A model generated the notes under the pieces. It ran no database searches and was not told where the DNA came from. It saw only the letters and a program-made list of their open reading frames with translations. A stretch of 64,000 nt of DNA. It comes from Adiantum capillus-veneris. Its lineage: Eukaryota > Streptophyta > Polypodiopsida > Polypodiales > Pteridaceae. The translations under genes were made by a program, and so were the position numbers. Position 1 is the first letter of the stretch. The number at the start of each line of letters is the position of its first letter. The stretch lies in assembly GCA_014529385.2 (NCBI GenBank), contig CM043951.1, positions 111,685,469 to 111,749,468 of the forward strand, read 5' to 3'. Positions 1-10,275 of the stretch are shown here, one piece after another.

Positions 1-681
1 CTATTTTGCATAGTACACAACGATGGTTGATTTTTTCTATTATAGAAGAAAACGAAACATTCTAGTATATCAAGTATACCTTTTTCAATATTGCTAGTTT
101 CTTGTGAAAACTATATGCATTTTGTAGGTAGTAACCATATCTAGTCATAAGGATCAAATTTTGCTAGATATTCAATAGTTGCTATGGGATTCTACAGCTC
201 ATAATGTTGAACCCAGTTTTTTCACGTTTGCTGTATTTAGCACTTCATCTTTGTCCCCAACATTCCCCTCCGCAAGAGATGTATTATTCTTTTGACATGC
301 TCCATGGCTCCTTATGAACCTAAAGGACAATAGGGAACTAAGAAAACATGCATATATTATTTGTATTCAGTGTGGCTATAGAAACTTTGATGATAGGTTT
401 GCAGAATGGAAAAAATTCAACTTTTTTGTACCTATTTCTTTTGACAAAACAAAAAATAGTGAGTGAGAAGCAATCATATGTTCTGATCACCAACCCATTT
501 AAGTTAACTAGGGAATTTATCTCAAGTCCTACAAAAATCCCTAATCTTATTTTTATACAAAAAAAACGTAAGAAATGACTGTTTTGATGAAAATGTATTG
601 GTCCATCAACTTTGGAGGCTTGGTGTAACCAAAAGATGAGAAATTTTACAAGTCTCTTATTTTTTCCATGTGTAGTAGGCC
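1..681. other. AT-rich sequence, no gene recognised
   Basis: I see no domain, no long credible reading frame and no repeat boundary here. A 76-codon open frame at 348-578 is low complexity (Lys/Ile/Leu/Phe rich) and looks like chance. This stretch lies upstream of a 5'-truncated Tat-type gag, and the junction with that gag falls around 700-750, where similarity to the other Tat gag proteins in this window begins. Confidence 0.5.
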
Positions 682-1986
682 TTGAACTATAACCTCATAA
701 AAGGATTTTACAAAATGAGTGGATCTACTATGGTTTTAAAGGTTTTTTTCAAAACCCTGAAAGGACACTTTTATGTACAGCCTCCAGAGGAGATATGGAG
801 ACAGCTCTTAGAGCTACGCCAAACATCACCCAATGACTATAGAAGCTATGAAGGAAAGTTTTCCAACCTGTGGGAGAAATGGTGTGCATCACTAGGTGAA
901 GGAGAAAGGGCGCCAGAATGCCTAAAGAAGGACTGTTTCCTGGCAGGGCTTTACCCCATCCTTCGAGAAAAGGTAAAAGGTAAATTCCCAGATACCTTTG
1001 ATAAAGCTATGACTTATGCAAGGGAGAAGGATAGGAAGTTAAAATTCCAAGCTCAACTACAAGGGGGAATGGAGCCTCCACCGCTAGCTCAACCTACGGC
1101 AAGGGTAGTAGCAGGGACAGGAGCAGCAGACCAAGAGTCCTCTCAACAAGAATTACTTCAACAAATCACCAATCAACTAGAGAGCCTATCCATCAATCTG
1201 GTTCAAGGTGTAAGGGCTCCCCAGCCAGGAAATGAACGGAATAGACAAGAAGGACAAAGGCAAGCACGTGAGTACATTTGCTACAACTATGGAGAGGTAG
1301 GTCACGGCATGTATTATTGCCCCCATCCACGACGCTATCAAGGAAATGGTAATCAAAGACGGCCTCCTCGCCAGCAAGTCACTCCTCCTCGAGCTAGGCC
1401 ACTAAATGGACAAAATGCACACGTGGCTCCACCAATCCAAATATTGAGACCCCCTCCTCCACCACCACAAGCACCAGCAGAGATCCCTCCACTACCATCG
1501 GGAGGGGAGGACAGGGCTGTCTCTGTCATAAGTCTTGACAATGGTAAGGATAAAGGGAAAGAAAAAATGGAGGAAGTTGTTGCCATGCCAATAAAGAGAG
1601 TTAGGAGACAAAGAACTGATGAAATGGAAGCTTCAGAGCCGGATAAAGGGAATGAGGGTTCCTCCCAAGTGATAGGAGACAAGAAAAGGAAGAGTAGGTC
1701 AAGGAGGCACATAGGAGTAGAAGACTTTCCACTTGGGGTAGGATCCATACCTTACGACCTGGTAGCAGATGTGAGTAAGCAAGGACCAAAGATTTCATGG
1801 CAGCAACTCCTCCACCTTTCCCCAAAGATGCGTAGAACCTGGTCTAAGATGGTCAGCACCAGGAGGGCTAAGGCAAAGTCAGCTGGGTCTATTAGTGCAA
1901 GAGGCATGAAGGATATCGTGCCAGTCATTGATGCAGAGATTAAGAGTCAGCGAGTCTCCAATGTGTACGTAGATGGTGGAGCCTAG
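682..1986 (+). pseudogene. gag: Tat-type Ty3 gag and start of protease, 5'-truncated, amber stop in protease
   Basis: From about codon 25 the frame matches the capsid region of the Tat gag proteins on the minus strand at 14300-17467 and 56128-56707. Shared landmarks are the spaced W in FSNLWEKW, DCFLAGL and the basic KLKFQ segment. The first roughly 90 gag residues present in the 17.4-kb copy are missing, so the start codon at 682 is not the original one. The zinc knuckle (about residues 198-211) reads C-x2-Y-x4-H-x4-C: its second Cys is Tyr. A Pro-rich linker (250-275) and a basic segment (325-345) follow. The frame ends at TAG (1984-1986) exactly where the related copy has the Gln after the protease motif DGGAQ. 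The frame resumes after the stop. This is a dead gag-pro. Confidence 0.8.
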
Positions 1987-2328
1987 ATTTGTGTTATGAC
2001 AGAGAAATTAATGCACAGGTTGGGTTTGGAAGTAAACGAGCAAACTTCCTTACAAGCTAAGATGGCAAACAATGTAAGGGTGGCTTGTGTGGGAAAGGTT
2101 AATGGAGTGAAGGTTTCAGCTTTTGGTGTGGCAATCTCAATTGATGCTTATGTGATCCCAACTAAGGGGGAGGGCTATCCGCTAATCCTTGGAAGACCTT
2201 GGCTTATGGCTATGAAATCTAGGCAAGATTGGGAGACAGGTTCCCTTGAGTTGCGACCAAATCATAAGGTAGGTGGCAAGCAACAAAAAATTGTGTATGA
2301 CATGAAGCAGGGTAGATACAAGACCTAG
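1987..2328 (+). pseudogene. Retropepsin (protease) domain, continuation after the amber stop
   Basis: This is in the same frame as the gag above, directly after the TAG at 1984. It holds the body of the aspartic protease: the ICVMTEKL segment follows the catalytic DGGA, then about 60 residues on comes the conserved second motif YPLILGRPWL. The corresponding text in the minus-strand Tat element at 10.9-19.6 kb is YPIILGRPWL. It ends at TAG (2326-2328), and the next coding segment continues in another frame, so a frameshift as well as a stop separates protease from what follows. Confidence 0.75.
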
Positions 2329-2330
2329 AG

Positions 2331-2640
2331 ATGGAGACTTCTATGGATGAATGGAGCACAAGCAGCTGCTCTTCATCTGAGGATGAGTCATCTGAGGATG
2401 AGTCATCTGAGGAGGATGCTAGCTCTTTGGAAGTCATGGGTATAATACTGCGAAACCCAGAAGAAGAAGGTGGTCAAGAAGCCACGGGCTTAGAGGAGAT
2501 GCTAGATAAGGACCTACTAGAAGAAGAGAGAGAACCCTATTTGCAGGTACTAAAGAAGCATGTTGGCCTCTTTATAACTGATTATGAGCACATTAAAGAA
2601 GTGACGGTAACCCAACACCATATCCAATTAAAGGAAGGTG
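2331..2640 (+). pseudogene. Protease-RT linker and first residues of the RT region
   Basis: The frame opens with a Ser/Glu/Asp-rich stretch encoded partly by a short tandem repeat of GATGAGTCATCTGAG units (about 2375-2420). It continues with SLEVMGIILRNP and the TQHHIQLKEG motif that precedes reverse transcriptase in Tat elements. The minus-strand copy near 54.4-55.2 kb has SSVEVMGVILRNP and VVQHHIRLKEG at the same places, so the two belong to one family. After LKEGA (about 2643) similarity ends abruptly: the expected KPVxQKxRRL segment and the whole RT are absent. Confidence 0.75.
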
Positions 2641-3200
2641 CCGTCAACCTTGTTGGTGATGAGGTATTTGCACAGGTTGAAGCTCTAGTAGGTCATGTTT
2701 CTGAGTATAAAGAGATGGTTGTGGAGACATTTACAGAGGGTTTGGATACAGGTTTGAAAAGTGATCAGGTTTTCTTGTCTATGCAGCAAGTGGAGGCAAA
2801 TGGCAGGGTCTTACTATGTTATGTGATGCTATGGATACATGTGTTATTGGAGGTTGCTTTACATATATTTTTGTGTCAATGGCGAGGTTTTTTTGAAGTG
2901 GACTATACCATGGAGGGTTCTGTAGCAGATGGTAGGATAGTTGTTTATGATTCAGGTTTCTCAAGTGATGGAAAGTATGCTTATAGTGGACACGAAGGAT
3001 TATGGATGCAGGGTGACGAAGCTCCGTGCTATAAAGAGCTGGAAGGGTGGCCTGTCTATTGGCCTACAAGTGCAAAGGAAGGCTTGGATATACATGTTTT
3101 ACAGGTTGATGGCAATGAGCAATGCTTTACTTTTGATCCACGTGGATTCTACACCATGCGTGGGGGAGCTTTGAGCTTTCCATTTGACCCTGGAGGGTGA
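2641..3200 (+). CDS. Unrecognised C-terminal extension in place of RT, RNase H and integrase
   Basis: The frame that starts as a Tat linker at 2331 stays open for about 187 codons after the point where reverse transcriptase should begin. The encoded sequence is not low complexity: it has a hydrophobic stretch (roughly 2810-2880), many Gly, Tyr and Trp residues (for example WPVYWPTSAKEG) and a C-terminus ending in FPFDPGG. None of the RT, RNase H or integrase motifs is present. It could be a captured host exon, an extra reading frame of the type known in some Tat elements, or chance openness in a recombined element. Nothing I recognise identifies it. Confidence 0.45.
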
Positions 3201-3648
3201 TGCAGTAGCAGATACTTTTTTCTCTATCTCTATCCTATCTATATAGCCACTATACTATCATTTTTTTAATGCAATCTATAGCTCTATGTTATATAATTCT
3301 CTCTATACAGTCATCTTTTACCTAAATAATACTATGGTTGAGCATGAATGCTCAACGAGGGGTTGGGAAAAAAAGAAAAAAGGAAAAAAAGAGAAGACAA
3401 AAAGAAAAAAAGAGAATGCTACCAATGAAAGCGGATATTGACAATGGATGGGGTATGGCTTTCAAGGGTCTAGGAGACCAGTTTTTAGTCATGGATGGAT
3501 ACAATTATTCATCAGAAAGGACTAAACAGGGTGCATCAGCCAAGAAAGCAGTAACATGGCAAATTCAATTGGTACCAGGTGGGTAAGTATTCAAGAGAAC
3601 CCTATTGTAGCACAGCCTACAGCTAGAGGCATCAAATACCTCTAGCTT
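3201..3648 (+). other. Untranslated or decayed interior before the polypurine tract
   Basis: An 82-codon open frame (3338-3586) lies here. Its first third is Lys/Arg repeat, but the rest (IDNGWGMAFKGLGD, then SAKKAVTWQIQLVPGG) has ordinary composition and resembles in style the unassigned peptide upstream. It may be the frameshifted tail of that reading frame. No recognised domain. Confidence 0.3.
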
Positions 3649-3659
3649 AAGGGGAAGGG
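3649..3659 (+). other. Polypurine tract of Tat-type element
   Basis: The sequence AAGGGGAAGGG follows CCTCTAGCTT. The same arrangement (CTCTAGC, a short purine run, then AATGATG or similar) occurs on the minus strand at 23814-23835 and 40595-40616 beside two other long LTRs, which supports this as the second-strand primer site of one element family. Confidence 0.7.
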
Positions 3660-3949
3660 TTATATGATGCATGGTTTTTAGGACCCCTTCTGAAGATGCA
3701 ATAAAGGCACAGTCAGTTGTTGGGGAGATGAGGATACTCTAGTCCAAGGGATCTCGAAAGAGAAGAAAAATCTACTTCACAAGCACCAAAGAGTAAAAAG
3801 TGCCATGGACAGAAGATACGTGGGAACGAGCTCTTATGCATGCCTACAACCTATATCTTACTGAATAGCCCATTCTAGGTATGAATTTCTAGTGAAATTT
3901 ACACCAGGATGTTCGTGTGGACTCACAGCATAGCATACTCCGTTTTCAC

Positions 3950-4071
3950 TTTTTTTACCGACAGTAAGTATTTTTTACCTACGGTAAATATTTTTCACCT
4001 ACATGGTAAATACAAATCACTTTTTACCTATAGTAACTTTTTTTACCCATGGTAAATATTTTTTACTGCAC
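3950..4071 (+). repeat. Array of five TTTACC-GGTAAA inverted elements in the LTR
   Basis: Five imperfect copies of a 19-22 base unit run in tandem. The typical form is TTTTTACCTACGGTAAATA, with partial dyad symmetry (TTTACC on one side, GGTAAA on the other). A sixth, weaker copy may follow. The array lies about 490 bases upstream of the TATA box at 4556, where U3 enhancers are expected. GGTAAA resembles the core bound by plant trihelix (GT) factors; binding is inference. Confidence 0.65.
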
Positions 4072-4555
4072 CATAAGTATTTGGTAGGTAACAGTTCACT
4101 GTTACTAGAAGTAGTGATTGGGCATCAACAATGCAGTTACAGGGAGGAGAAAAGGGGAAAATCTTATGGTAAAGGTGAGTCAACAGGGATAAAGACTTTT
4201 GAGTTGAAAAGAGACATGCTGATTTTTTCAAAGAACACATGTCAAAAAAAGCCATGGTTGAGGATTTTTTGAGAATTTGATATTCAGGACGACCCAGCAG
4301 GTCCCCCCCTGACAAGTGCAGAACCTCCAGTTTCAACAGTCACCTTACCTACGCTTAAATGCTGGTCAAGGCCTTATCCCCATGTGTCACAATCAGAAAA
4401 ATCAGCATTTACCCTCCCCTCTCACATCACTCTAGAGAATATCTTGATGGTGACATATCAAGTGACCTCAATCTGTTGACCACCCTAAGCAAAAAGTAAC
4501 CCCAATCAGCGGATTTAAGCATGTTTATCCCTAATCCTAAACCCTCTCAGAAACC

Positions 4556-4564
4556 TATATAAGG
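4556..4564 (+). promoter_or_regulatory. Putative LTR TATA box
   Basis: TATATAAGG sits in an otherwise C/T-rich region of the putative LTR and is followed by a CT-rich leader-like segment and CA-rich sequence, as around many LTR start sites. There is no transcript evidence. Confidence 0.4.
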
Positions 4565-5062
4565 AGGCCTTCTCTCACTCAAAACACAACACTTCACCCA
4601 CATTCACCAAGCAATGAAGCTATGACGACATTGCTCACAACGAGGAGCTATGGATGGAGCTCTACTCTCTCTCCCTCTCTCTCTCTCCCTCTAGTATGCT
4701 ACATTACTAGCCCTAAAACCTAAATAAGGAGTCTTCTCTCATGCTCCATGGCCACCATCCTCGCCATCATTCTCTAAGGTATTGATGTGTTGCTAGTAGG
4801 ATCATACCTACTTGCTGGGTGGATTGTTTTTGACAAGGGATTATGCCATCCTTGGCTTGCTTCTCTATATCCTTGTTATGTATGATCAGATGCCGTTGTA
4901 TTGTTAAGCTGATGTCTTGTGTATATATATGCTACATAAGGTCCCTAAGCTTCGTTTCTATGTGTTTTGCCATATGTTTTGATGCCATCATAAAGCCAGA
5001 AGTCTCACTTGCCTATGTGCACTATGTGTAAGGTCCCTAAACCTCTTAATTTAGGGTGGTGC

Positions 5063-5577
5063 CCCCTTTGTTTTGTTCTTTGCTTGTTTGCATGAGGCGT
5101 GGTTTGTGGAGTGTGCACGAGTACAGAGGCCACCCGATTGCACTGCTATTTTTCCCGCTATCACCCTCAATGTGTTTTAGTTTGACTTTCAAAGTATGTG
5201 CTCGTTCAACTTGCACTCTAGCTACGCGTCCAATTTTGACCCATCTAAGTTACTCAAAAAACATGAATATTAAGTTTTTCTAGGTTCTCCGTGTAAATTA
5301 TCTATACAAAATGTTTATAGCTTTCATCCTTCAAAAAATGAACTATAATCACAAAACAAGCAATTGATACAAAGTAGTGTTAGTTGTTGCATGTATCTTT
5401 GTAGCTATTGACTCACAAGTTCAAGGGCATACTCTTTTGGGAAGCCATGATCTTAAAACACAAAAAATTCCTCTCATTTTCCCCTTTTCTCGCCTCCCCC
5501 CCCCCATTATCACCACTAATAAATATGATACCCCCTCCCTTACTTTTAAGCTTGGGAGATAGGGGCCTTCCCCTAAC
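5063..5577. other. Intervening sequence, nothing recognised
   Basis: Between the putative LTR end and the minus-strand Ty3 remnant I see only AT-rich sequence and short open frames without domains. Confidence 0.4.
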
Positions 5578-5811
5578 TTATACACTTATGTAACTTGTAA
5601 AAAAAAACCCTCCACTGCACTTACGTGGTGCGATAAGTTTTCCATGATGATTCCCCCAGGATTGCTCCATCTTATTTGTGCAATCTTTTGGTAGAGGTAA
5701 TGCCACTAGTTTCACTTTCTTTGCCACAGACTTATACCTAGTCTCCACTCGTACATCAATACATTGAGCATTTTTTAAATCCTCAATGACCTTGTACATT
5801 TCTATTGACAA
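5578..5811 (-). pseudogene. Ty3 protease-RT linker remnant
   Basis: The translated segment contains RYKSVAKKVKLVALPLPKDC, which resembles the linker that joins protease to reverse transcriptase in some Ty3 elements (a KxVxKKVKPVxxxLP pattern). It lies downstream of the minus-strand protease remnant at 6145-6684, as expected. The coding sequence stops before any RT motif, so this element is truncated here. Confidence 0.4.
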
Positions 5812-6144
5812 TACTTTTAGACCTCACTTCCCATACGCAAATTGCAATCCACTAAAGACTCCAAGTCTTGCATAGTATTAAAAAACGAACACTCATCAAA
5901 CACACCTCAATGCATTCACCATCTTATAGCAAACCATTCATCTTCAAACCTCTTTGTACACTATATACATGTTGTCATTCACCCCGCTTTAAGTCCTCAC
6001 ACTTTGTAAAAGCAATAGATCCATAGGTTGTTAATCCTACAAAACCTGTAGAAAAATGTTTCCTTTGCATATACATCATGCGAGAAATTTTCTCTTCTTG
6101 TACCAATCCAATCCCGCTCTATAATGGTACATGGCCAAAACCCC

Positions 6145-6690
6145 TCATATCCCTGTAGTCCTTGAATTCTTTATTTGTCTTTGGCAAGGGTTTCTCTCTA
6201 AGACTTTCACGATTCCTTGCATGGTCCACACAAATAGTAAGGAACTGTATTGCACACTTTCCATCCTGCTCCTAATCCTTGCATAAGCTGACCCTACATC
6301 CATCACCTTGGTTTCCATGCGAGTAGCAGTGATGTATGGCTGCCCAAGTATAAGAGGGTATGTAGACATCTCCTGCACAAAGAAATTTTGGTCAAATTTC
6401 ACATCCCCTATAGTCATCTTAACATTTGGGCAAGCTACGTACAGCTCCCCTGATGAGTTGTTTGTTGCACAAATCATTCATCCATGATTTATATCAATTA
6501 GCTATTTTCCTTTTTGATAAAGACTCTTTGACATGAGGTTAATCTTTGACCCATGATCTATCAACACAATGTATGGCTCTTCTAAGTCTCGCACTTTTAC
6601 CAGGGTCTCAGTAGTTTCTCTTGCCCGGTGACTCTTCAAGTAGTAGCTCTTGTGAGTGGTCTCAACTTCATCTTCATTATCCAAGAAGCG
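6145..6690 (-). pseudogene. Ty3 aspartic protease remnant
   Basis: The upstream part (6502-6684) carries YIVLIDHGSKINLMSKSLYQ, a retropepsin active-site segment in which the usual D-S/T-G is D-H-G. About 60 residues downstream (6145-6477) comes the second conserved block YPLILGQPYITA. The two parts are in different frames with at least one stop between them, so the protein is broken. It belongs to the same degraded minus-strand element as the gag at 7980-8475 but is not closely related to the Tat elements. Confidence 0.65.
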
Positions 6691-7979
6691 AATGTGTTTT
6701 ACTCCTCCCCTAGACTTGTAGCATCCAACAATAGTTTCATCACCTTGTTCGCCATAGAACTATACTCCCTGTGCATTTAAAGTCTCTCCTTCACCCTGTA
6801 CATGGATAGATTCAGTAAAAGACTGTCGCTTTCTCTTTATGATATCAATTATTTATTTGTGAAATTCCCACTTTGCTATACCAAGGACCTCACCCAAGGT
6901 AAATTCCACCTTACTATTTAGAATCCTCTTTTCCAAAACCTTTTTGAGATCCGTTGCTACCTCCATATCGGATTGGAGTTTGTAGGCCAGACCCTTTGCT
7001 TTGGATTTTGTTGCATCCTTTTCTTTTCTTTTAAGGCTTCTTGCATAGGCACTTCGGGGACAGACATCTGTTGCAGGGAAGGTGATCTAGGAGGCATTGT
7101 GCCATTTCTACTCCACTCCTCGTGGCCCGCTTTGAAGGCCCTTCATCCCCATTCTCATGCCTACATTTCTCTTCAACAATGGCCTCATTTTCTTGAAATT
7201 TGGCAATGTATGCATGCACTGATAGAGAGTCTACAAGGTCGTTCCAACCCGGTTCTAGTTGAATGCAGTCTACAACTTCATGTTAAACCTCTGTAGTCAT
7301 TTTACTCTTCATAGCAGATTCTATAGCACACAGCCATAGCTCTCCAATACCATTAGATGCTTCTTCTCCAACCTTGACTCATGTTTTCTTTATAGGGTCC
7401 ACCTTCAACCCATAGGCAGTTGCCTCAACCATTGAGATGGCATGACTAGTAGCCATGTCCTCAACTAGCTTCTTCATCCCGCCTTTGCCAAAGTTTGTTC
7501 CCGAATGCTTACTTGTTTTAGTTAAGTAAATTTTTCCATCTTTAAAGAAAACAAGCTCCTTTGTCAAAGCGTCTTTAAAACTTTCACAATCTCTCCTTCC
7601 ATGGTCAGTACTATCACACCATATGCATCTATTTACTATCTTTGCCCTGTAGATGGTTGTCCCTTTTCTTCTAGCCTTGTAAGCTTTAACTTCAGCTCTT
7701 GCATTCCCTTGACAATATCATCTAGAATGGACTTGTCACTCTTTGGAACCACAATGAGAGGCTTTATGGGACTCTCAAGAATGCTTGGGGATTGAGTAGG
7801 GTTGACTATCATCTTGTCTCTTCGTCATTGTCACTTAATTGGCAGTGAAATGACGTCTTCAACCTCATTTCAATCGGTCTTCAAACCCTGTTCCGCATCC
7901 TTATCCTCAAGTAGTAGCTCTGACTTCTCTTGAATCTCTTTACCTGTGGCTTGCAAAAAGAGCTCTGTCTTCTCCGAGT
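6691..7979 (-). pseudogene. Decayed gag C-terminal part, minus strand
   Basis: Short open pieces in the minus strand (7031-7219, 7379-7567) lie between the gag core and the protease and are separated by stops and frameshifts. They are rich in Lys, Glu and Ser. I cannot see a zinc knuckle with correct spacing. Position and orientation are the main reason to assign them to this element. Confidence 0.4.
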
Positions 7980-8475
7980 TTAGGGTAGCCTTTCAGTCCT
8001 TGAAAGTTGATCATAAGGGCGTTCAAATTTTCTTAGTAGTTCGGTAGGTGAGAGCCCCTCTTTTGGCCGAACTACCCACTCTAAAAAATTCCTCTTTGTT
8101 ACCCTTTCCGAGTCCTCCATGAAATACTCTTCCTTCAAGGATAATATAAATGCTTCCCAAGTTGCCCCTTGCTCATTTCTAATTACCCTTACATGCTCTC
8201 TGATCTCGGGAACAACAACAAGTTCAAAACTTTGCACCATCTCTGCTTCGGGCACTCGATGAAGCACCATCTCCTTTTCATATCCACAAAGATACTTTGT
8301 TACATCTTTACCTATAAATTGGTCCATTTTCCTCACCATAGATTAAATCACTTTGGTTGATGAAAGCTCCCTCCTTTTTGTAGCTTGTTGCTGCTGCATA
8401 AACATTGCAAAAGCTTGAAACCTTTGCATTGTGACTGGATCAAACCGGACACCCTGTTGCTCTTGATGCTCCATA
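7980..8475 (-). pseudogene. gag: Ty3 gag core remnant
   Basis: On the minus strand the frame begins at an ATG at 8473 (MEHQEQQGVRFDP) and reads a Gln-rich N-terminus, then an in-frame TAA at about 8343, then a gag-like helical core with WEAFILSLKEEYF and NFLEWVVRPKEGLS. These match the general retrotransposon gag pattern of W-x-x-F-x-x-x-L-x-x-x-F followed by a second helix block. No strong similarity to the other gag proteins in this window. The element's 5' LTR should be to the right of 8475, but I did not find one. Confidence 0.6.
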
Positions 8476-9479
8476 GATTTAAATATTTAATTTAAGACTC
8501 TCAATAAATATTTTTCACCCTCACCCTAGCCTACTGTGCGTCCGATTTACCAAAAATGTGTCAAGAAGTGCGCAGTGCGACTAGGAAAGCATCGCGCCTT
8601 GGCTGTGAGGATTCGTAGAAAAATCAAGCAAGGCATAGAGGATTTGAAGCCAAAAATACACTAAAAAGGAAAAAAACTCCAGCCATGAAAGCTCTACTTT
8701 GAAAAAGAACCAAAACTAACTCAAAACTCTTGTGCGTGTGAAGATTAGGTGTAGCCTCGCTCCCAATTGCACAAATGCAGTGCTCATTTGACCTGTTAAA
8801 AACCCTAAAATGACGCTTTGATTCCTTATCGTGACCATTTCAAGGAAGATTCGGTACTTCATTGGAGAATCCCAAGTAGTTATTTGAGGAGGGGAAACCC
8901 TAATTGGAGGCGCCACAACCTTAACCATGTAGTGGAAGCAGCATGGGACTGCACGAGCAACCTATAAAGGAATGGTTGTATCCTTGCTCATATGCCCAAA
9001 TGAGCTCATTCTTGGCCCTAAAAGTTTCCACATAGATTGAGAAATGATGGCACCATCATTGATGTGGAATTTTGAGCTATGTTTAGGCTATTTTTTTACC
9101 ATTTTAAGGTCATTTTTTGTCATTTTTTGCCTAGAAAAGCTCTTTTTTGTCCGTAAAAAGCCCAAACGAGCTAGGAAAATCCCATTGGGATCAAATTTCA
9201 CATTGAACCTCATTTTTCTACTTGGTAAGCACTTTGGAAACGTCTTTTGTGCCCGCATACGAAACCTACAATTTTTGGCCGAGATTGTCCGCATTGAACT
9301 TTTTAGGAAAAACGAGCGTGCCACTTCGAAACACTTGACATTTTTACATTACTAAAGCAAATTAGGCATGCTTTAATGTGTTAAAATATGAAACGGTGCC
9401 ACGTCTCCAGCCTCGCCTTCCCAGCAAAGTATGTATACGCCTACAACTATTTCAATTGTTTTCCCATATATCACAATGT
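8476..9479. other. Unassigned stretch right of the Ty3 gag remnant
   Basis: This may include the leader of the minus-strand Ty3 remnant, but no primer-binding site or LTR end was recognised. The part from 9040 to 9360 is AT-rich with runs of T. An open frame there on the plus strand (9044-9355) is Phe/Lys/Arg-rich and looks like chance. Confidence 0.35.
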
Positions 9480-10230
9480 GTACATCATAACACTTGGTCC
9501 CACGTAACAAAAGCATTGAGAGTGAGGTAGATAATTGGATCTCATATTATGGACATGCCATGGCAGGATATCTACCCCCTTTAACTTGGTGCTGAAGGAT
9601 TGTATTGGTATACTAGCGAAGAAACCACATGGTTTGCCAAAATAATTGATACAGCGCGTCAGGTTGTCTATCTTGAAACGACAAAGAGTGATCGATTGTA
9701 TAGGATGCACATGTCAGTGATGTTGAAACTTTCTGCCAAAACTTGGTTCTGTACGCACTTTTATACCTTGGAATCACTTCTCTGTAATAAATGCGTTGTG
9801 ATTGACACATTCAATTGTGCCCCCTTTGATGAATGGTAGCTTGAGTAGAAAGAAAAAGTAAAAGATAAAATTACATGTATATGTGGCAATGTAAACAACG
9901 CTTCTTGGTGGAGGAGTGTAATGGATATATACCATGTAATGATGCCCGTTATGTTCGTTATCTGCAACCTTGATCAAAGGGCGCCAAACTTGGGCAAAGT
10001 GTGGATGACATGGTGGTGAGTCCAATAGAGTCTTGAAGATCCCAAAGAGCTTTAAGAGTCTGTAGTAGAGAAGGAGTGACAACTACCATTCTCTAGCAAA
10101 CAGTAAAATAATTTGGCCAAGTTTTTTCATGCAAGGTGGAAGAGCCCTCATAGTCCACTCCATAGAATTACTTACATGCTTGATCCGGAGTATTGGAATT
10201 TAGATCTGATGTCCAATACAGAGGTGGTAA
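9480..10230 (+). pseudogene. hAT-family transposase remnant (DUF659 to pre-dimerisation region)
   Basis: Reading the plus strand with one early frame change gives the order of blocks typical of DUF659-containing hAT transposases: FNLVLKDCIGIL (about 9590), AKIIDTARQVV, LKLSAKTWFCTHFYTLESLL (9721-9780), SWWRSVMDIYHVMMPVM (about 9905), and FFHARWKSPHSPLHRITYML followed by DPEYWN (about 10122-10200). From 9600 on they lie in one frame, interrupted by several stops. The C-terminal hAT dimerisation domain is missing: the coding similarity ends where a CACTA-type terminus starts at 10231. No 8-bp duplication or hAT termini were seen. Confidence 0.7.
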
Positions 10231-10275
10231 CACTACAAGAGGCTCTTCATATTAGCGATGCTCACACAGCGACGT
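10231..10275 (+). mobile_element. Left terminus of a CACTA (En/Spm) element
   Basis: CACTACAAGAGG begins at 10231. The following 30 or so bases (containing TTAGCGATGCTC and CAGCGACGTTC) match, in inverted orientation, the terminus ending at 37194, which reads CACTACAAGAGG then TTAGCAACGCTC on the other strand. The three bases before it are TAA. The interior is interrupted after about 45 bases by copia sequence. Confidence 0.7.

Larger units (their letters stand above)
3665..5062 (+). repeat. Putative 3' LTR of the Tat-type element
   Basis: It starts with TGATGC six bases after the polypurine tract, matching the TGATGG start of the related LTRs at 21.4-23.8, 33.5-35.45 and 38.5-40.6 kb. It contains an array of TTTACC/GGTAAA elements (3950-4071), a TATA-type box at 4556-4564 (TATATAAGG) and ends near the motif GGGTGGTGC at about 5053-5060, comparable to the CTAGGTGGTGCA end of the LTR at 38517. 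No second copy is in the window, so both ends are inferred and the right end is uncertain by tens of bases. Confidence 0.5.

Noticed and set aside
1186-1825. Minus-strand open frames inside the gag at 682-1986
   Set aside because: They are antisense shadows of the gag coding sequence, which shows family motifs on the plus strand.
9774-10082. 102-codon minus-strand frame
   Set aside because: It is the antisense of the hAT transposase remnant, whose plus-strand blocks are recognisable.
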